From: Variovorax gossypii
Lineage (GTDB): Bacteria > Pseudomonadota > Gammaproteobacteria > Burkholderiales > Burkholderiaceae_C
Assembly (NCBI RefSeq): GCF_003965815.1
Contig: NZ_RXOE01000008.1
Coordinates: 124,001-188,000 of the forward strand
Length of the DNA stretch: 64,000 nt
Direction: 5' to 3'
Positions within the stretch are counted from its first letter, which is position 1. Each line of letters begins with the position of its first letter. Of the stretch, positions 48,949-56,417 are shown one piece after another. The translations under genes were made by a program, and so were the position numbers. The notes beneath the pieces were generated by a model that saw only the letters and a list, made by a program, of their open reading frames with translations, was not told the DNA's origin and searched no databases.

Positions 48949-48993
48949 TCGGCCGCCGGGCCGAGACCCGGCCCCGGGAAGCAAACACTCCGC

Positions 48994-49899
48994 TTACCGA
49001 GGCAAAGCCAAAGCAAACGGCAAACTGACAACCCCCAGCAAGGTAGACAAAGTCACCAGCCCAGCCACGTAGGGCCCGTTGTACCCCATGCGAGCCGCCA
49101 ACACATAAGCACTAGAAGCAGTAGGCACAGCAGAAAACGCCATCAACACAGCCCCCTGCGCAGCATCGAGCCGCAACAACCGAGCCAACCCCCAGGCCAC
49201 CAACGGCAGGAACAGATGCCGTATAGCCAGCACGGACACCGCCAGCGTCTTCCCTGCCCCCAGAGTAGAGAACTTCATCCCCGCCCCCGCGGCCAGCAGC
49301 CCGAGCGCCAGCGACGCAGCCCCGATTCGCGTAAGCGTAGGCGTGGCCCACGTAGGCACCGTGAGCCCCAGCACATTGGCCAGCAACCCCGCCACGGTCG
49401 CGACGATCAACGGATTGCGCACCAGCTGCCGCACGAACCCCGTCTGCGCATGCCGCGTCATAGGCCACACGGCCGCGATGTTGAAGATGGGCACGCACAC
49501 GCCGATCAGCACGGCGATCAGCAGCAGTCCCTCGGAGCCTCCGAGCCGTTCGGCCAGTGCCAGGCAGATGAAGGAGTTGAAGCGGAAGGCGATCTGCGCG
49601 CTGGCCGCGTGGTCGCGCCGGTCGATGTGGGTGCCCAGGCCCGGGATGAAGGGCAGGGCATAGGCCAGCGCGATGCCGCAGGCTCCTACGCCGAAGCCCG
49701 CGGTGAGCAGGCTCGAGGTCGCGCCGAAGTCGAGCGGGCTGCGCACGATGGAGTGGAACAGCAGTACAGGAAAGAGAAAGTAGTAAACCAGGCTCTCGAC
49801 CTGGTCCCACACGCGACGATCGAGGGCGGTGTAGCGGCAAAGGAGCCAGCCGATGGCGATGAGGGAGAAGTCGGGGAAGAGCAGCTGCGCGTAATTCAC
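48994..49899 (-). CDS. AEC-family (auxin efflux carrier-like) transporter
   Basis: 301-aa membrane protein with about ten hydrophobic segments in two inverted halves: LLFPDFSLIAIGWLLCRYTALDRRVWDQVESLVYYFLFPVLLFHSI and LAIRHLFLPLVAWGLARLLRL...FSAVPTASSAYVLAARMG. AEC proteins of this type move small organic acids. GTG start at 49899. Its last 300-400 coding bases, next to the inverted-repeat element, are T-rich and C-poor on the coding strand (TCT GCT GTG CCT ACT GCT), mirroring the TSUP gene on the other side. Confidence 0.9.
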   Translation of the reverse strand: MNYAQLLFPDFSLIAIGWLLCRYTALDRRVWDQVESLVYYFLFPVLLFHSIVRSPLDFGATSSLLTAGFGVGACGIALAYALPFIPGLGTHIDRRDHAASAQIAFRFNSFICLALAERLGGSEGLLLIAVLIGVCVPIFNIAAVWPMTRHAQTGFVRQLVRNPLIVATVAGLLANVLGLTVPTWATPTLTRIGAASLALGLLAAGAGMKFSTLGAGKTLAVSVLAIRHLFLPLVAWGLARLLRLDAAQGAVLMAFSAVPTASSAYVLAARMGYNGPYVAGLVTLSTLLGVVSLPFALALPR

Positions 49900-50021
49900 C
49901 GCTTCGAGGATAAACCCGCTTGACCATGGGTAATCCAGAGCACGGAGAACGCCCCCGAGCCGCTAGCATCCGTGCTTCGTTTTTCGACATCGGTCGAGTC
50001 AGATCAAATAAGGAGTTTTCG

Positions 50022-50996
50022 ATGCAACGTCGTCAATGGGGCGCAATGGTGGGAGCCGCGGCACTGGTCATGGTCGCGGGTCAGAGCTTTGCGCAGGGTT
50101 ATCCCAACAAGCCCGTCGAACTGAGCGTTCCGTTCGCACCGGGCGGCACGACGGACATCGTGGCGCGCGTGATCTCCGATCCGCTGGGCAAGGTGCTGGG
50201 CCAGCCGGTGGTGGTGATCAACCGCGCCGGTGGCGGCGGCATCGTCGGCGCGGCCGAGACGGCACGCGCCACGCCCGACGGCTACAAGCTCGGCATCGCC
50301 ACGGTCTCGAGCACGGCGGCCAACCCGGCCATCAACCCGAAGACGCCGTACGACCCGATCAACGACTTCACGCCGATCATCAACATCGCGGCCACGCCGA
50401 ACATCATCGCGGTCAACCCGAGCTTCCCGGCCAAGAACTACGCCGAGTTCGTTGCCGAGCTGAAGAAGAATCCCGGCAAGTACTCGTACGCCTCGTCGGG
50501 CACGGGCGGCATCGGCCACCTGCTGATGGAGCTCTACAAGAGCCTGACCAACACCTTCGTCACGCACATCCCGTACCGCGGCGCGGGCCCGGCGCTGAAC
50601 GACGTGGTGGCCGGCCAGGTGCCGATCATGTTCGACAACATCCCCTCGGCAATGCCCTTCATCCAGAGCGGCAGGCTGGTTCCCATCGTGGTGTCGGCCC
50701 CGCAGCGCCTGGCCGCGCTGCCCAACGTGCCCACCTTCAAGGAAGTGGGCCTGGAGCCGGTGAACCGCATGGCCTACTACGGCATCCTCGGCCCGAAGGG
50801 CCTGCCGAAGGAAGTGGTCGAGAAGATCAGCGCGGGCGTGAAGAAGGCCGTAGAAGAGCCGGCGGTGCGCAAGCGCATCGAGGACACGGGCTCGCTGATC
50901 GTGGCGAACACGCCCGACCAGTTCTCGGCGCAGATCAAGGCCGAGTACGAGGTCTACAAGCAGGTCGTGAAGAAGCAGAACCTGAAGCTCGACTGA
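50022..50996 (+). CDS. Bug/TctC-family periplasmic binding protein
   Basis: 324 aa; signal peptide ending GQSFAQ, then YPNKPVELSVPFAPGGTTDIVARVISDPLGKVLGQPVVVINRAGGGGIVGA and HIPYRGAGPALNDVVAGQVPIMFD, all diagnostic. ATG 50022 follows AAGGAG. Divergent from the AEC transporter (122 bp), which could be its partner or share its substrate class, though this is only positional. Confidence 0.92.
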   Translation: MQRRQWGAMVGAAALVMVAGQSFAQGYPNKPVELSVPFAPGGTTDIVARVISDPLGKVLGQPVVVINRAGGGGIVGAAETARATPDGYKLGIATVSSTAANPAINPKTPYDPINDFTPIINIAATPNIIAVNPSFPAKNYAEFVAELKKNPGKYSYASSGTGGIGHLLMELYKSLTNTFVTHIPYRGAGPALNDVVAGQVPIMFDNIPSAMPFIQSGRLVPIVVSAPQRLAALPNVPTFKEVGLEPVNRMAYYGILGPKGLPKEVVEKISAGVKKAVEEPAVRKRIEDTGSLIVANTPDQFSAQIKAEYEVYKQVVKKQNLKLD

Positions 50997-51018
50997 CGGT
51001 CGCTCCTCGCACCAGCGA

Positions 51019-51050
51019 AGCCGCCCGCGTGCCGGGCGGCTTTTTCTTTT
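51019..51050 (+). terminator. Rho-independent terminator after the TctC gene
   Basis: AAGCCGCCCG (51019-51028) pairs with CGGGCGGCTT (51033-51042), followed by a long T-run. It separates the TctC gene from xerD. Confidence 0.92.
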
Positions 51051-51066
51051 TGCTATCTTGCAAGGC

Positions 51067-51987
51067 ATGACCGAGGCCGCCCCGCAGACACAGACGAAGA
51101 CACCCGAGATCGACGATTTCATCGACGCCCTGTGGCTCGAGGACGGGTTGTCGAAGAACACGCTGGCGGCCTATCGCCGCGATCTCGCGCTGTTCGCGCA
51201 GTGGCTGGCCGCGCAGCGCAGCGGCACCGCGCTCGACGCAGCGAAGGAAACCGACCTGCAGGCCTACATGGGTGCGCGCCTGTCCACCAGGGGCAAGGCC
51301 ACGTCGGCGAACCGGCGGCTCACGGTGTTCAAGCGCTACTACCGCTGGGCGCTGCGCGAGCGGCGCATCACGGCCGACCCGAGCATCCGGCTCATGCCCG
51401 CGCGGCAGATGCCGCGGGCCATCAAGACGCTTTCCGAAAAGCAGGTCGACGACCTGCTGGGCGCGCCCGACGTCGAGTCGCCGCTGGGCCTGCGCGACCG
51501 CGCGATGCTGGAGCTGATGTACGCGAGCGGTCTTCGCGTGAGCGAGCTGGTCGCGCTCAAGGCGATCGATATGAGCCTCAACGACGGCGTGCTGCGCGTG
51601 CTCGGCAAGGGCAGCAAGGAGCGGCTCGTGCCTTTCGGCGGCGAGGCGCGGCGCTGGATCGAGCGCTACCTGGAAGAGTCGCGCCCGGCCATCCTCGACG
51701 GACAGCAGACGCCCGACCTGTTCGTGACCGCACGTGGCGCGGGCATGACGCGCGTGATGTTCTGGATCATCGTGAAGAAGCACGCCACCGCGGCCGGCAT
51801 CCACGTGCCCCTGTCGCCGCACACGCTGCGCCATGCCTTCGCCACGCACCTGCTGAACCACGGCGTCGACCTGCGCGCGGTGCAGCTGCTGCTGGGGCAC
51901 GCCGACATCTCCACGACGACGATCTACACGCACGTGGCGCGCGAGCGCCTGAAGCAGCTGCATGCGCAGCACCATCCGCGCGGTTGA
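51067..51987 (+). CDS. xerD: Site-specific tyrosine recombinase XerD
   Basis: 306-aa recombinase resolving chromosome dimers at dif with XerC and FtsK. The full catalytic set is visible: Arg157 (SGLRVSEL), Lys181 (GKGSKER), His252 and Arg255 (HTLRHAFATH), His278 (LLGHADIST) and the nucleophile Tyr287 (IYTHV). The N-terminal SAM-like domain begins DDFIDALWLEDGLSKNTLAAYRRDL. Length and sequence match the housekeeping enzyme rather than a phage or integron integrase, and no att sites or mobile genes surround it. Confidence 0.94.
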   Translation: MTEAAPQTQTKTPEIDDFIDALWLEDGLSKNTLAAYRRDLALFAQWLAAQRSGTALDAAKETDLQAYMGARLSTRGKATSANRRLTVFKRYYRWALRERRITADPSIRLMPARQMPRAIKTLSEKQVDDLLGAPDVESPLGLRDRAMLELMYASGLRVSELVALKAIDMSLNDGVLRVLGKGSKERLVPFGGEARRWIERYLEESRPAILDGQQTPDLFVTARGAGMTRVMFWIIVKKHATAAGIHVPLSPHTLRHAFATHLLNHGVDLRAVQLLLGHADISTTTIYTHVARERLKQLHAQHHPRG

Positions 51988-52030
51988 GGGCGCGCGGTTT
52001 CTTTCCCCGAAAAACAAGGAGACACGATTC

Positions 52031-53002
52031 ATGAAAAAGAAGATGGCGACGCTGCTCGCGGCAGCACTGCTGGCTGCGGGCACCGCTGCGTTCGCGCAGG
52101 GCTTTCCGACAGCCAAGCCCATCCGCCTGATCGTCGGCTATCCGCCCGGCGGCGGTATCGACTTCGCGGCGCGCACAGTGCAGGTGCCGCTGCAGGAGGC
52201 GCTCAAGCAGCAGCTGGTGGTCGACTACAAACCCGGCGCGAGCGGCATGATCGCGGCCACCGAGCTCACGCGCCAGCCCGCCGACGGCTACACGCTGCTG
52301 CTGGCCAACACGGGGCCTTTCGCCATCGCGCCGTACCTGCAGAGCAAGCCGCCGTACGACCCGATCAGGCAGTTCACCTACATCGGGCAGATCAGCCAGG
52401 GCAGCTACATCGCGGTGACGCGGCCCGACCATCCGGCGAAGAACCTCAAGGAGTTCGTCTCCTGGGCCAAGGGCCAGCCGGGCAAGGTCAACTTCGCCTC
52501 GGGCGGCAACGGCACCTCGACGCACCTCAACGGCGAGCTGATGAACCAGGTTACGGGGCTCGACATGACCCACGTGCCGTACAAGGGCAGCGCGCCCGCC
52601 GTGCAGGACCTGATCGGCGGGCAGACGCAGATCCTGATCGACGCGGGCAGCGTGCTGCTGCCGCAGGTGAAGGGCGGCAAGCTCAAGGCGCTGGCGGTGA
52701 CCGGCCCGGTGCGCGATCCGCAGCTGCCCGACGTGCCGACGGTGAAGGAGCTGGGCCTTGCGGGCATGGAGTCGGTCGGCTTCCAGGGGCTGGTCGGGCC
52801 GGCCAACATGCCGAAGGAGGTCGTCGAGCGGCTTTCCGGCGAGCTGGCGAAGGCACTGGCGCAGCCGGAGATCAAGGCCAAGTTCGCGACGGCGGGCGCC
52901 GAGGTGCATTCGCTCGGCCCGGTCGAGTTCGCGGCTTTCGTGAAGGCGGACAATGAGAAGTGGTCCAGGCTGATCAAGGAGCGCAAGCTGCAGCTGGACT
53001 GA
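52031..53002 (+). CDS. Bug/TctC-family periplasmic binding protein
   Basis: 323 aa. Signal peptide MKKKMATLLAAALLAAGTAAFAQ; mature part KPIRLIVGYPPGGGIDFAARTVQVPLQEALKQQLVVDYKPGASGMIAA and HVPYKGSAPAVQDLIGGQTQILID. ATG 52031 follows AAGGAG. Followed by a second paralogue 51 bp downstream. Confidence 0.92.
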   Translation: MKKKMATLLAAALLAAGTAAFAQGFPTAKPIRLIVGYPPGGGIDFAARTVQVPLQEALKQQLVVDYKPGASGMIAATELTRQPADGYTLLLANTGPFAIAPYLQSKPPYDPIRQFTYIGQISQGSYIAVTRPDHPAKNLKEFVSWAKGQPGKVNFASGGNGTSTHLNGELMNQVTGLDMTHVPYKGSAPAVQDLIGGQTQILIDAGSVLLPQVKGGKLKALAVTGPVRDPQLPDVPTVKELGLAGMESVGFQGLVGPANMPKEVVERLSGELAKALAQPEIKAKFATAGAEVHSLGPVEFAAFVKADNEKWSRLIKERKLQLD

Positions 53003-53053
53003 CGCCATCCATCACGCAAGCAGGCAGACGATCCGGGCTGCCAAACACACGAC

Positions 53054-54046
53054 ATGAATTTCCTCGCTTCCTCGAAGCCCTCGCGCCGCACGGCGACCCG
53101 ACTCCTCGCCGCCGCCGCGCTGTGCGCCGCATCCGGCGCTTTCGCGCAGGCCGTGCCCAAGACCGTGCGCCTCATCGTCGCCTACCCGGCGGGCGGCGTC
53201 AGCGACGTGGTCGCGCGCGCACTGGGCGACCGGCTCGCGGCGCAGATGGGTGTCACGGTGATCGTTGACAACCGTGCCGGCGCGAGCGGCGCCATCGGCA
53301 TGGACGCGGTCGCCAAGGCCGCGCCCGATGGCGCGACGCTGGGCTTCTCGGCCATCAGCCCTCTGGTGCTGAGCCCGCACCTGGGCAAGCTGCCCTTCGA
53401 TCCGCTGAAGGACGTGGCGCCGGTGGCCAGCGTGATGTATTCGCCGGTGCTGCTGATCGCCACGCCGGCGAGCAAGGCCAAGGACTTCAAGGCGCTGATC
53501 GACGATGCCAAGGCGCATCCGGGCGCGGTGCGCTGGGCGACCTCGGGGCCGGCCTCGCTCGGCCACATCGTGCTGGAGCAGCTGCGCGCGGCGGCCGGCG
53601 TCGACATCACGCACGTGCCCTACAAGGGCGGCGGACAGCAGCTCAACGACGCGATCGGCGGGCAGTTCGAGATCCTGTCGACCAACGCGAGCCCGACGCT
53701 CTCTTCGCACATCCAGTCGGGCAAGCTGCGCCCGCTGGCGGTGGGCGCACCCGCGCGGCTCGAAAGCCTGCCGCAGGTGCCCACGCTGGGCGAGCTGGGC
53801 TACAAGGCGGCCAACATCAATTCGCTGTTCGGCGTGTTCGCGCCCGCAGCCACGCCTGCCGCGCTGGTCGCGAAGTACAACGCCGAGATCAACAAGGCGC
53901 TGGCCAGCCCCGAGCTACGCGCCAAGCTCACGGCCACCGACAACGTGCCGACCGGCGGCACTTCGGCGGCGTTCGCGAAGGAAATCGCCAGCGAGTTCGA
54001 GAGCAACGGGCGCATCGTCAAGGCGGCGGGCATCAAGGCCGACTGA
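53054..54046 (+). CDS. Bug/TctC-family periplasmic binding protein
   Basis: 330 aa. Signal peptide ending SGAFAQ; VRLIVAYPAGGVSDVVARALGDRLAAQMGVTVIVDNRAGASGAIG and HVPYKGGGQQLNDAIGGQFEIL. Tandem with the previous gene but clearly diverged in sequence, so they probably bind different ligands. No tctAB or catabolic genes adjoin. Confidence 0.92.
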   Translation: MNFLASSKPSRRTATRLLAAAALCAASGAFAQAVPKTVRLIVAYPAGGVSDVVARALGDRLAAQMGVTVIVDNRAGASGAIGMDAVAKAAPDGATLGFSAISPLVLSPHLGKLPFDPLKDVAPVASVMYSPVLLIATPASKAKDFKALIDDAKAHPGAVRWATSGPASLGHIVLEQLRAAAGVDITHVPYKGGGQQLNDAIGGQFEILSTNASPTLSSHIQSGKLRPLAVGAPARLESLPQVPTLGELGYKAANINSLFGVFAPAATPAALVAKYNAEINKALASPELRAKLTATDNVPTGGTSAAFAKEIASEFESNGRIVKAAGIKAD

Positions 54047-54083
54047 CGCCTTCATGACACCTCGGCTTGTGGGTTGATCTTCC

Positions 54084-54101
54084 CTACCTTATAGTAGGTA
54101 G
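54084..54101 (+). promoter_or_regulatory. TetR operator 1, overlapping the TetR start region
   Basis: CTACC-N8-GGTAG palindrome ending at the base before the TetR ATG. The same arrangement recurs at 54732-54749 before the thiolase gene. TetR binding here would give autoregulation. Confidence 0.75.
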
Positions 54102-54677
54102 ATGACCAACGCCACAGCCCTGGCCACCGGCAGCACCCGCGAGCAGATCCTCGCGGTGGCGCGCGGCTTCATCGAAACGCGCTCCTACCTGGGCTTCAGC
54201 TTCCAGGACGTGGCCGACGCGGTCGGCGTGCGCAAGGCCAGCCTGTATCACCACTTCCCGACCAAGGAGGCGCTGGGCGTCGCGGTGATCCGCGGGGCGA
54301 CGCAGGGCTTCAAGGACTGGGACGCCGCCCGGACGCGCGAGCCGAAGGACGCGCTCGAATCGTATTTCCGCATGTACCGCAATACGCTGCGGGCCGGCTC
54401 GGGCATGTGCCCCGCGGGGGCGGTGGCTCCCGGCTGGGGCGTCATCAACGACGAGCTGCGCCTGGCCGTGCAGGAGCTGCGCAACACGCAGGTGACCTGG
54501 CTCACCGGCGTGCTGGGTGCGCTGATGCCCGAGCGCAAGACGGGCGCCTCGGTGGCTTCGCTGGCCGCCTATGTGTTCTCGGTCTGCCAGGGCGCGCTGC
54601 TGTCGGCGCGCATGACGGGCCGCGTCGACGATTTCGACGAAGCCATCGCCCAACTCAGGAGTTCCTTGCCGGGCTGA
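54102..54677 (+). CDS. TetR-family transcriptional regulator
   Basis: 191-aa repressor with a standard N-terminal HTH (TREQILAVARGFIETRSYLGFSFQDVADAVGVRKASLYHHFPTKEALGVAVI, about 11-62) and a helical ligand domain. ATG 54102. It is followed by its own terminator and then by the thiolase-MaoC pair that carries the same operator, so acyl-CoA or a related metabolite is a plausible ligand (inference). Confidence 0.93.
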   Translation: MTNATALATGSTREQILAVARGFIETRSYLGFSFQDVADAVGVRKASLYHHFPTKEALGVAVIRGATQGFKDWDAARTREPKDALESYFRMYRNTLRAGSGMCPAGAVAPGWGVINDELRLAVQELRNTQVTWLTGVLGALMPERKTGASVASLAAYVFSVCQGALLSARMTGRVDDFDEAIAQLRSSLPG

Positions 54678-54693
54678 GCGCCCGGCCTCGCGC

Positions 54694-54719
54694 AGGCACG
54701 CTTCGGCGTGCTTATTTTT
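54694..54719 (+). terminator. Rho-independent terminator after the TetR gene
   Basis: GCACGC-TTCG-GCGTGC hairpin followed by TTATTTTT. Confidence 0.82.
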
Positions 54720-54731
54720 CGACCTCGAAGC

Positions 54732-54749
54732 CTACCGATTGGAAGGTAG
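54732..54749 (+). promoter_or_regulatory. TetR operator 2, upstream of the thiolase-MaoC operon
   Basis: CTACC-N8-GGTAG, identical in both half-sites and spacing to 54084-54101 while the central 8 bp differ. It lies 23 bp before the thiolase ATG, overlapping the expected promoter/leader. Confidence 0.75.
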
Positions 54750-54772
54750 TCAAACCCGCTGGAGCACATCCC

Positions 54773-55906
54773 ATGAAAGCCGTCATTTCCGCCTACGCCC
54801 GTTCCCCGTTCCATTTCGCGAAGAAAGGCGCGCTTGCCGAAGTGCGGCCCGACACGCTCGCCGCCGGCGTGGTGCGCGGCCTGCTGCAGCGCACCGATCT
54901 CGATCCCGCGCTGCTCGAAGACGTCATCCTCGGCTGCGCCTACCCCGAGGCCTCGCAGGGCAACAACCTGGCGCGCATCGTCGGGCTGCTGGCCGGCCTG
55001 CCGCACGAGGTGGGCGGCATGACGGTCAACCGCTTCTGCGGCTCGTCGATGCAGGCCGTGCACATCGCCGCCGCGCAGATCGAGGCGGGCATGGGCGATG
55101 CGTTCCTGTGCGTGGGCGTGGAGTCGATGACGATGGTGCCGCAGGGCGGCTTCAACTTCTCGCCGAGCCCGGAGCTCAAGGAGAACACCGACGCCTACAT
55201 CTCGATGGGCGAGACCGCCGAGAACGTCGCGCAGCGCTGGAACGTGAGCCGCGTCGACCAGGAAGCCTTCGCGGTGGAGTCGCACCGCAAGGCGGCCGAG
55301 GCGCGCGCGCAGGGGCGGCTGGCGGGCGAGATCGTGCCGGTGCGCCTGGCTTCGGGCGATGTCGTCGATGCCGACGGCTGCATCCGTCCGACCACTTCCG
55401 CCGAGGCGCTGGCCAATCTGAAGCCCGCGTTCCGCCCCGACGGCGTGGTCACGGCCGGCACCTCCTCGCCGCTGACCGACGGCGCTGCAGCGGTGCTCGT
55501 CACCAGCGACGAATTCGCGGCGAAGCACGGGCTGAAGGCACTGGCGCGCATCCGCTCGTTCGCGACCGTGGGCGTCGACCCGGCGATCATGGGCATCGGC
55601 CCGATCCCCGCCACGCGCAAGGCGCTGGCGCGCGCAGGCCTGAGCGCAGCCGACCTCGACGTGATCGAGATCAACGAAGCCTTCTCCTCGCAGGCGCTGG
55701 CCTGCATCCGCGATCTCGGGCTCGACCCGGCGAAGATCAACCTCGACGGCGGCGGCCTTGCCATCGGTCATCCGCTGGGCGCGACCGGTGCGCGCATCAC
55801 CGGCAAGGCGGCGTCGCTGCTCGCGCGCGAGAACGGCCGCTATGCGCTGGCCACGCAGTGCATCGGCGGAGGGCAGGGCATCGCGACGATCCTCGAGCGC
55901 GTCTGA
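54773..55906 (+). CDS. Acetyl-CoA acyltransferase (thiolase)
   Basis: 377-aa thiolase. Acyl-binding Cys in NRFCGSSMQAVHIAAAQIEAG, NEAFSSQA, GHPLGATGA and CIGGGQG complete the active site. The FCGSSMQA form and shorter length resemble degradative 3-ketoacyl-CoA thiolases (FadA-like) rather than PhaA. Controlled by the TetR next door; co-directional with a MaoC-domain gene 51 bp downstream. Confidence 0.92.
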   Translation: MKAVISAYARSPFHFAKKGALAEVRPDTLAAGVVRGLLQRTDLDPALLEDVILGCAYPEASQGNNLARIVGLLAGLPHEVGGMTVNRFCGSSMQAVHIAAAQIEAGMGDAFLCVGVESMTMVPQGGFNFSPSPELKENTDAYISMGETAENVAQRWNVSRVDQEAFAVESHRKAAEARAQGRLAGEIVPVRLASGDVVDADGCIRPTTSAEALANLKPAFRPDGVVTAGTSSPLTDGAAAVLVTSDEFAAKHGLKALARIRSFATVGVDPAIMGIGPIPATRKALARAGLSAADLDVIEINEAFSSQALACIRDLGLDPAKINLDGGGLAIGHPLGATGARITGKAASLLARENGRYALATQCIGGGQGIATILERV

Positions 55907-55957
55907 GCGCCGAGCCGCCCGAGAATGGCGGCTGCCACTGACAACAAAGGAGACCCC

Positions 55958-56410
55958 ATGGCCAAGCTGTATCTCGAAGACCTGAAGGTCGGCGACCGCT
56001 TCCGCAGCAGCGAGCACGCGCTGGACGTGGCGCAGATCAAGGCCTTCGCGCAGCAATTCGATCCACAGCCTTTCCACACCGACGAGGAGGCCGCGAAGAA
56101 CACCTTCTTTGGCGGCCTCGCCGCGAGCGGTTGGCACACGGCCGCGCTCACGATGAAGCTGCTGGTCGAGAGCGGCATCCCGCTGGCCGACGGCATCATC
56201 GGCTCGGGCGGCGAGCTGCAGTGGCCCAGGCCCACGCGGCCCGGCGACGTGCTGCACGTGGAGGGCGAAGTGACCGCGATCGTGCCTTCGCGTTCCAAGC
56301 CAGGCCGCGCGATGGTGACGATGCACTGCCAGACGCTCAACCAGCGCGGGGAGGTGCTCCAGGACTTCTCGCCGAAGCTGGTGGTGCACGCCAGGCCCGC
56401 ATCGGCCTGA
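55958..56410 (+). CDS. MaoC-family hot-dog dehydratase (enoyl-CoA hydratase-like)
   Basis: 150-aa single hot-dog protein with the hydratase-2 motif region IKAFAQQFDPQPFHTDEEAAKNTFFGGLAASGWHTAAL: the Asp and His of FDPQPFHTD are the expected catalytic pair. It probably hydrates a trans-2-enoyl-CoA for the adjacent thiolase. ATG 55958 follows AAAGGAGA. Confidence 0.9.
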   Translation: MAKLYLEDLKVGDRFRSSEHALDVAQIKAFAQQFDPQPFHTDEEAAKNTFFGGLAASGWHTAALTMKLLVESGIPLADGIIGSGGELQWPRPTRPGDVLHVEGEVTAIVPSRSKPGRAMVTMHCQTLNQRGEVLQDFSPKLVVHARPASA

Positions 56411-56417
56411 GCCGCGT

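Larger units (their letters stand above)
48340..48987. repeat. 648-bp large imperfect inverted-repeat element
   Basis: The gap 48329-48993 is filled by one structure. The outer ends are TGTTTGC (48340-48346) and GCAAACA (48981-48987). Each arm then holds, in mirror order, a GC-rich block, a 14-bp-stem hairpin (48380-48413 and 48915-48948), a shared block ending AACCTGCGGTGCTCG or its complement, and a nested stem (48480-48489/48534-48543 and 48787-48797/48840-48850). A shared CTGCGCTCCTCGGCGCAGCCAGA block follows. The arms are about 290 bp and meet near 48640-48680. Readable frames on both strands exist but are compositional and unlike proteins. No transposase. The hairpin sequence is of a type I associate with Comamonadaceae intergenic repeats. 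Confidence 0.88.

Noticed and set aside
48321-49031. Open frames on both strands inside the inverted-repeat element
   Set aside because: They follow the palindromic composition, have no family resemblance and overlap the structural repeat; no good ribosome site.
51067-51987. Tyrosine recombinase as sign of an integrated element
   Set aside because: It matches the housekeeping XerD in length and sequence, and there are no tRNA, att repeats, relaxase, phage or cargo genes nearby.
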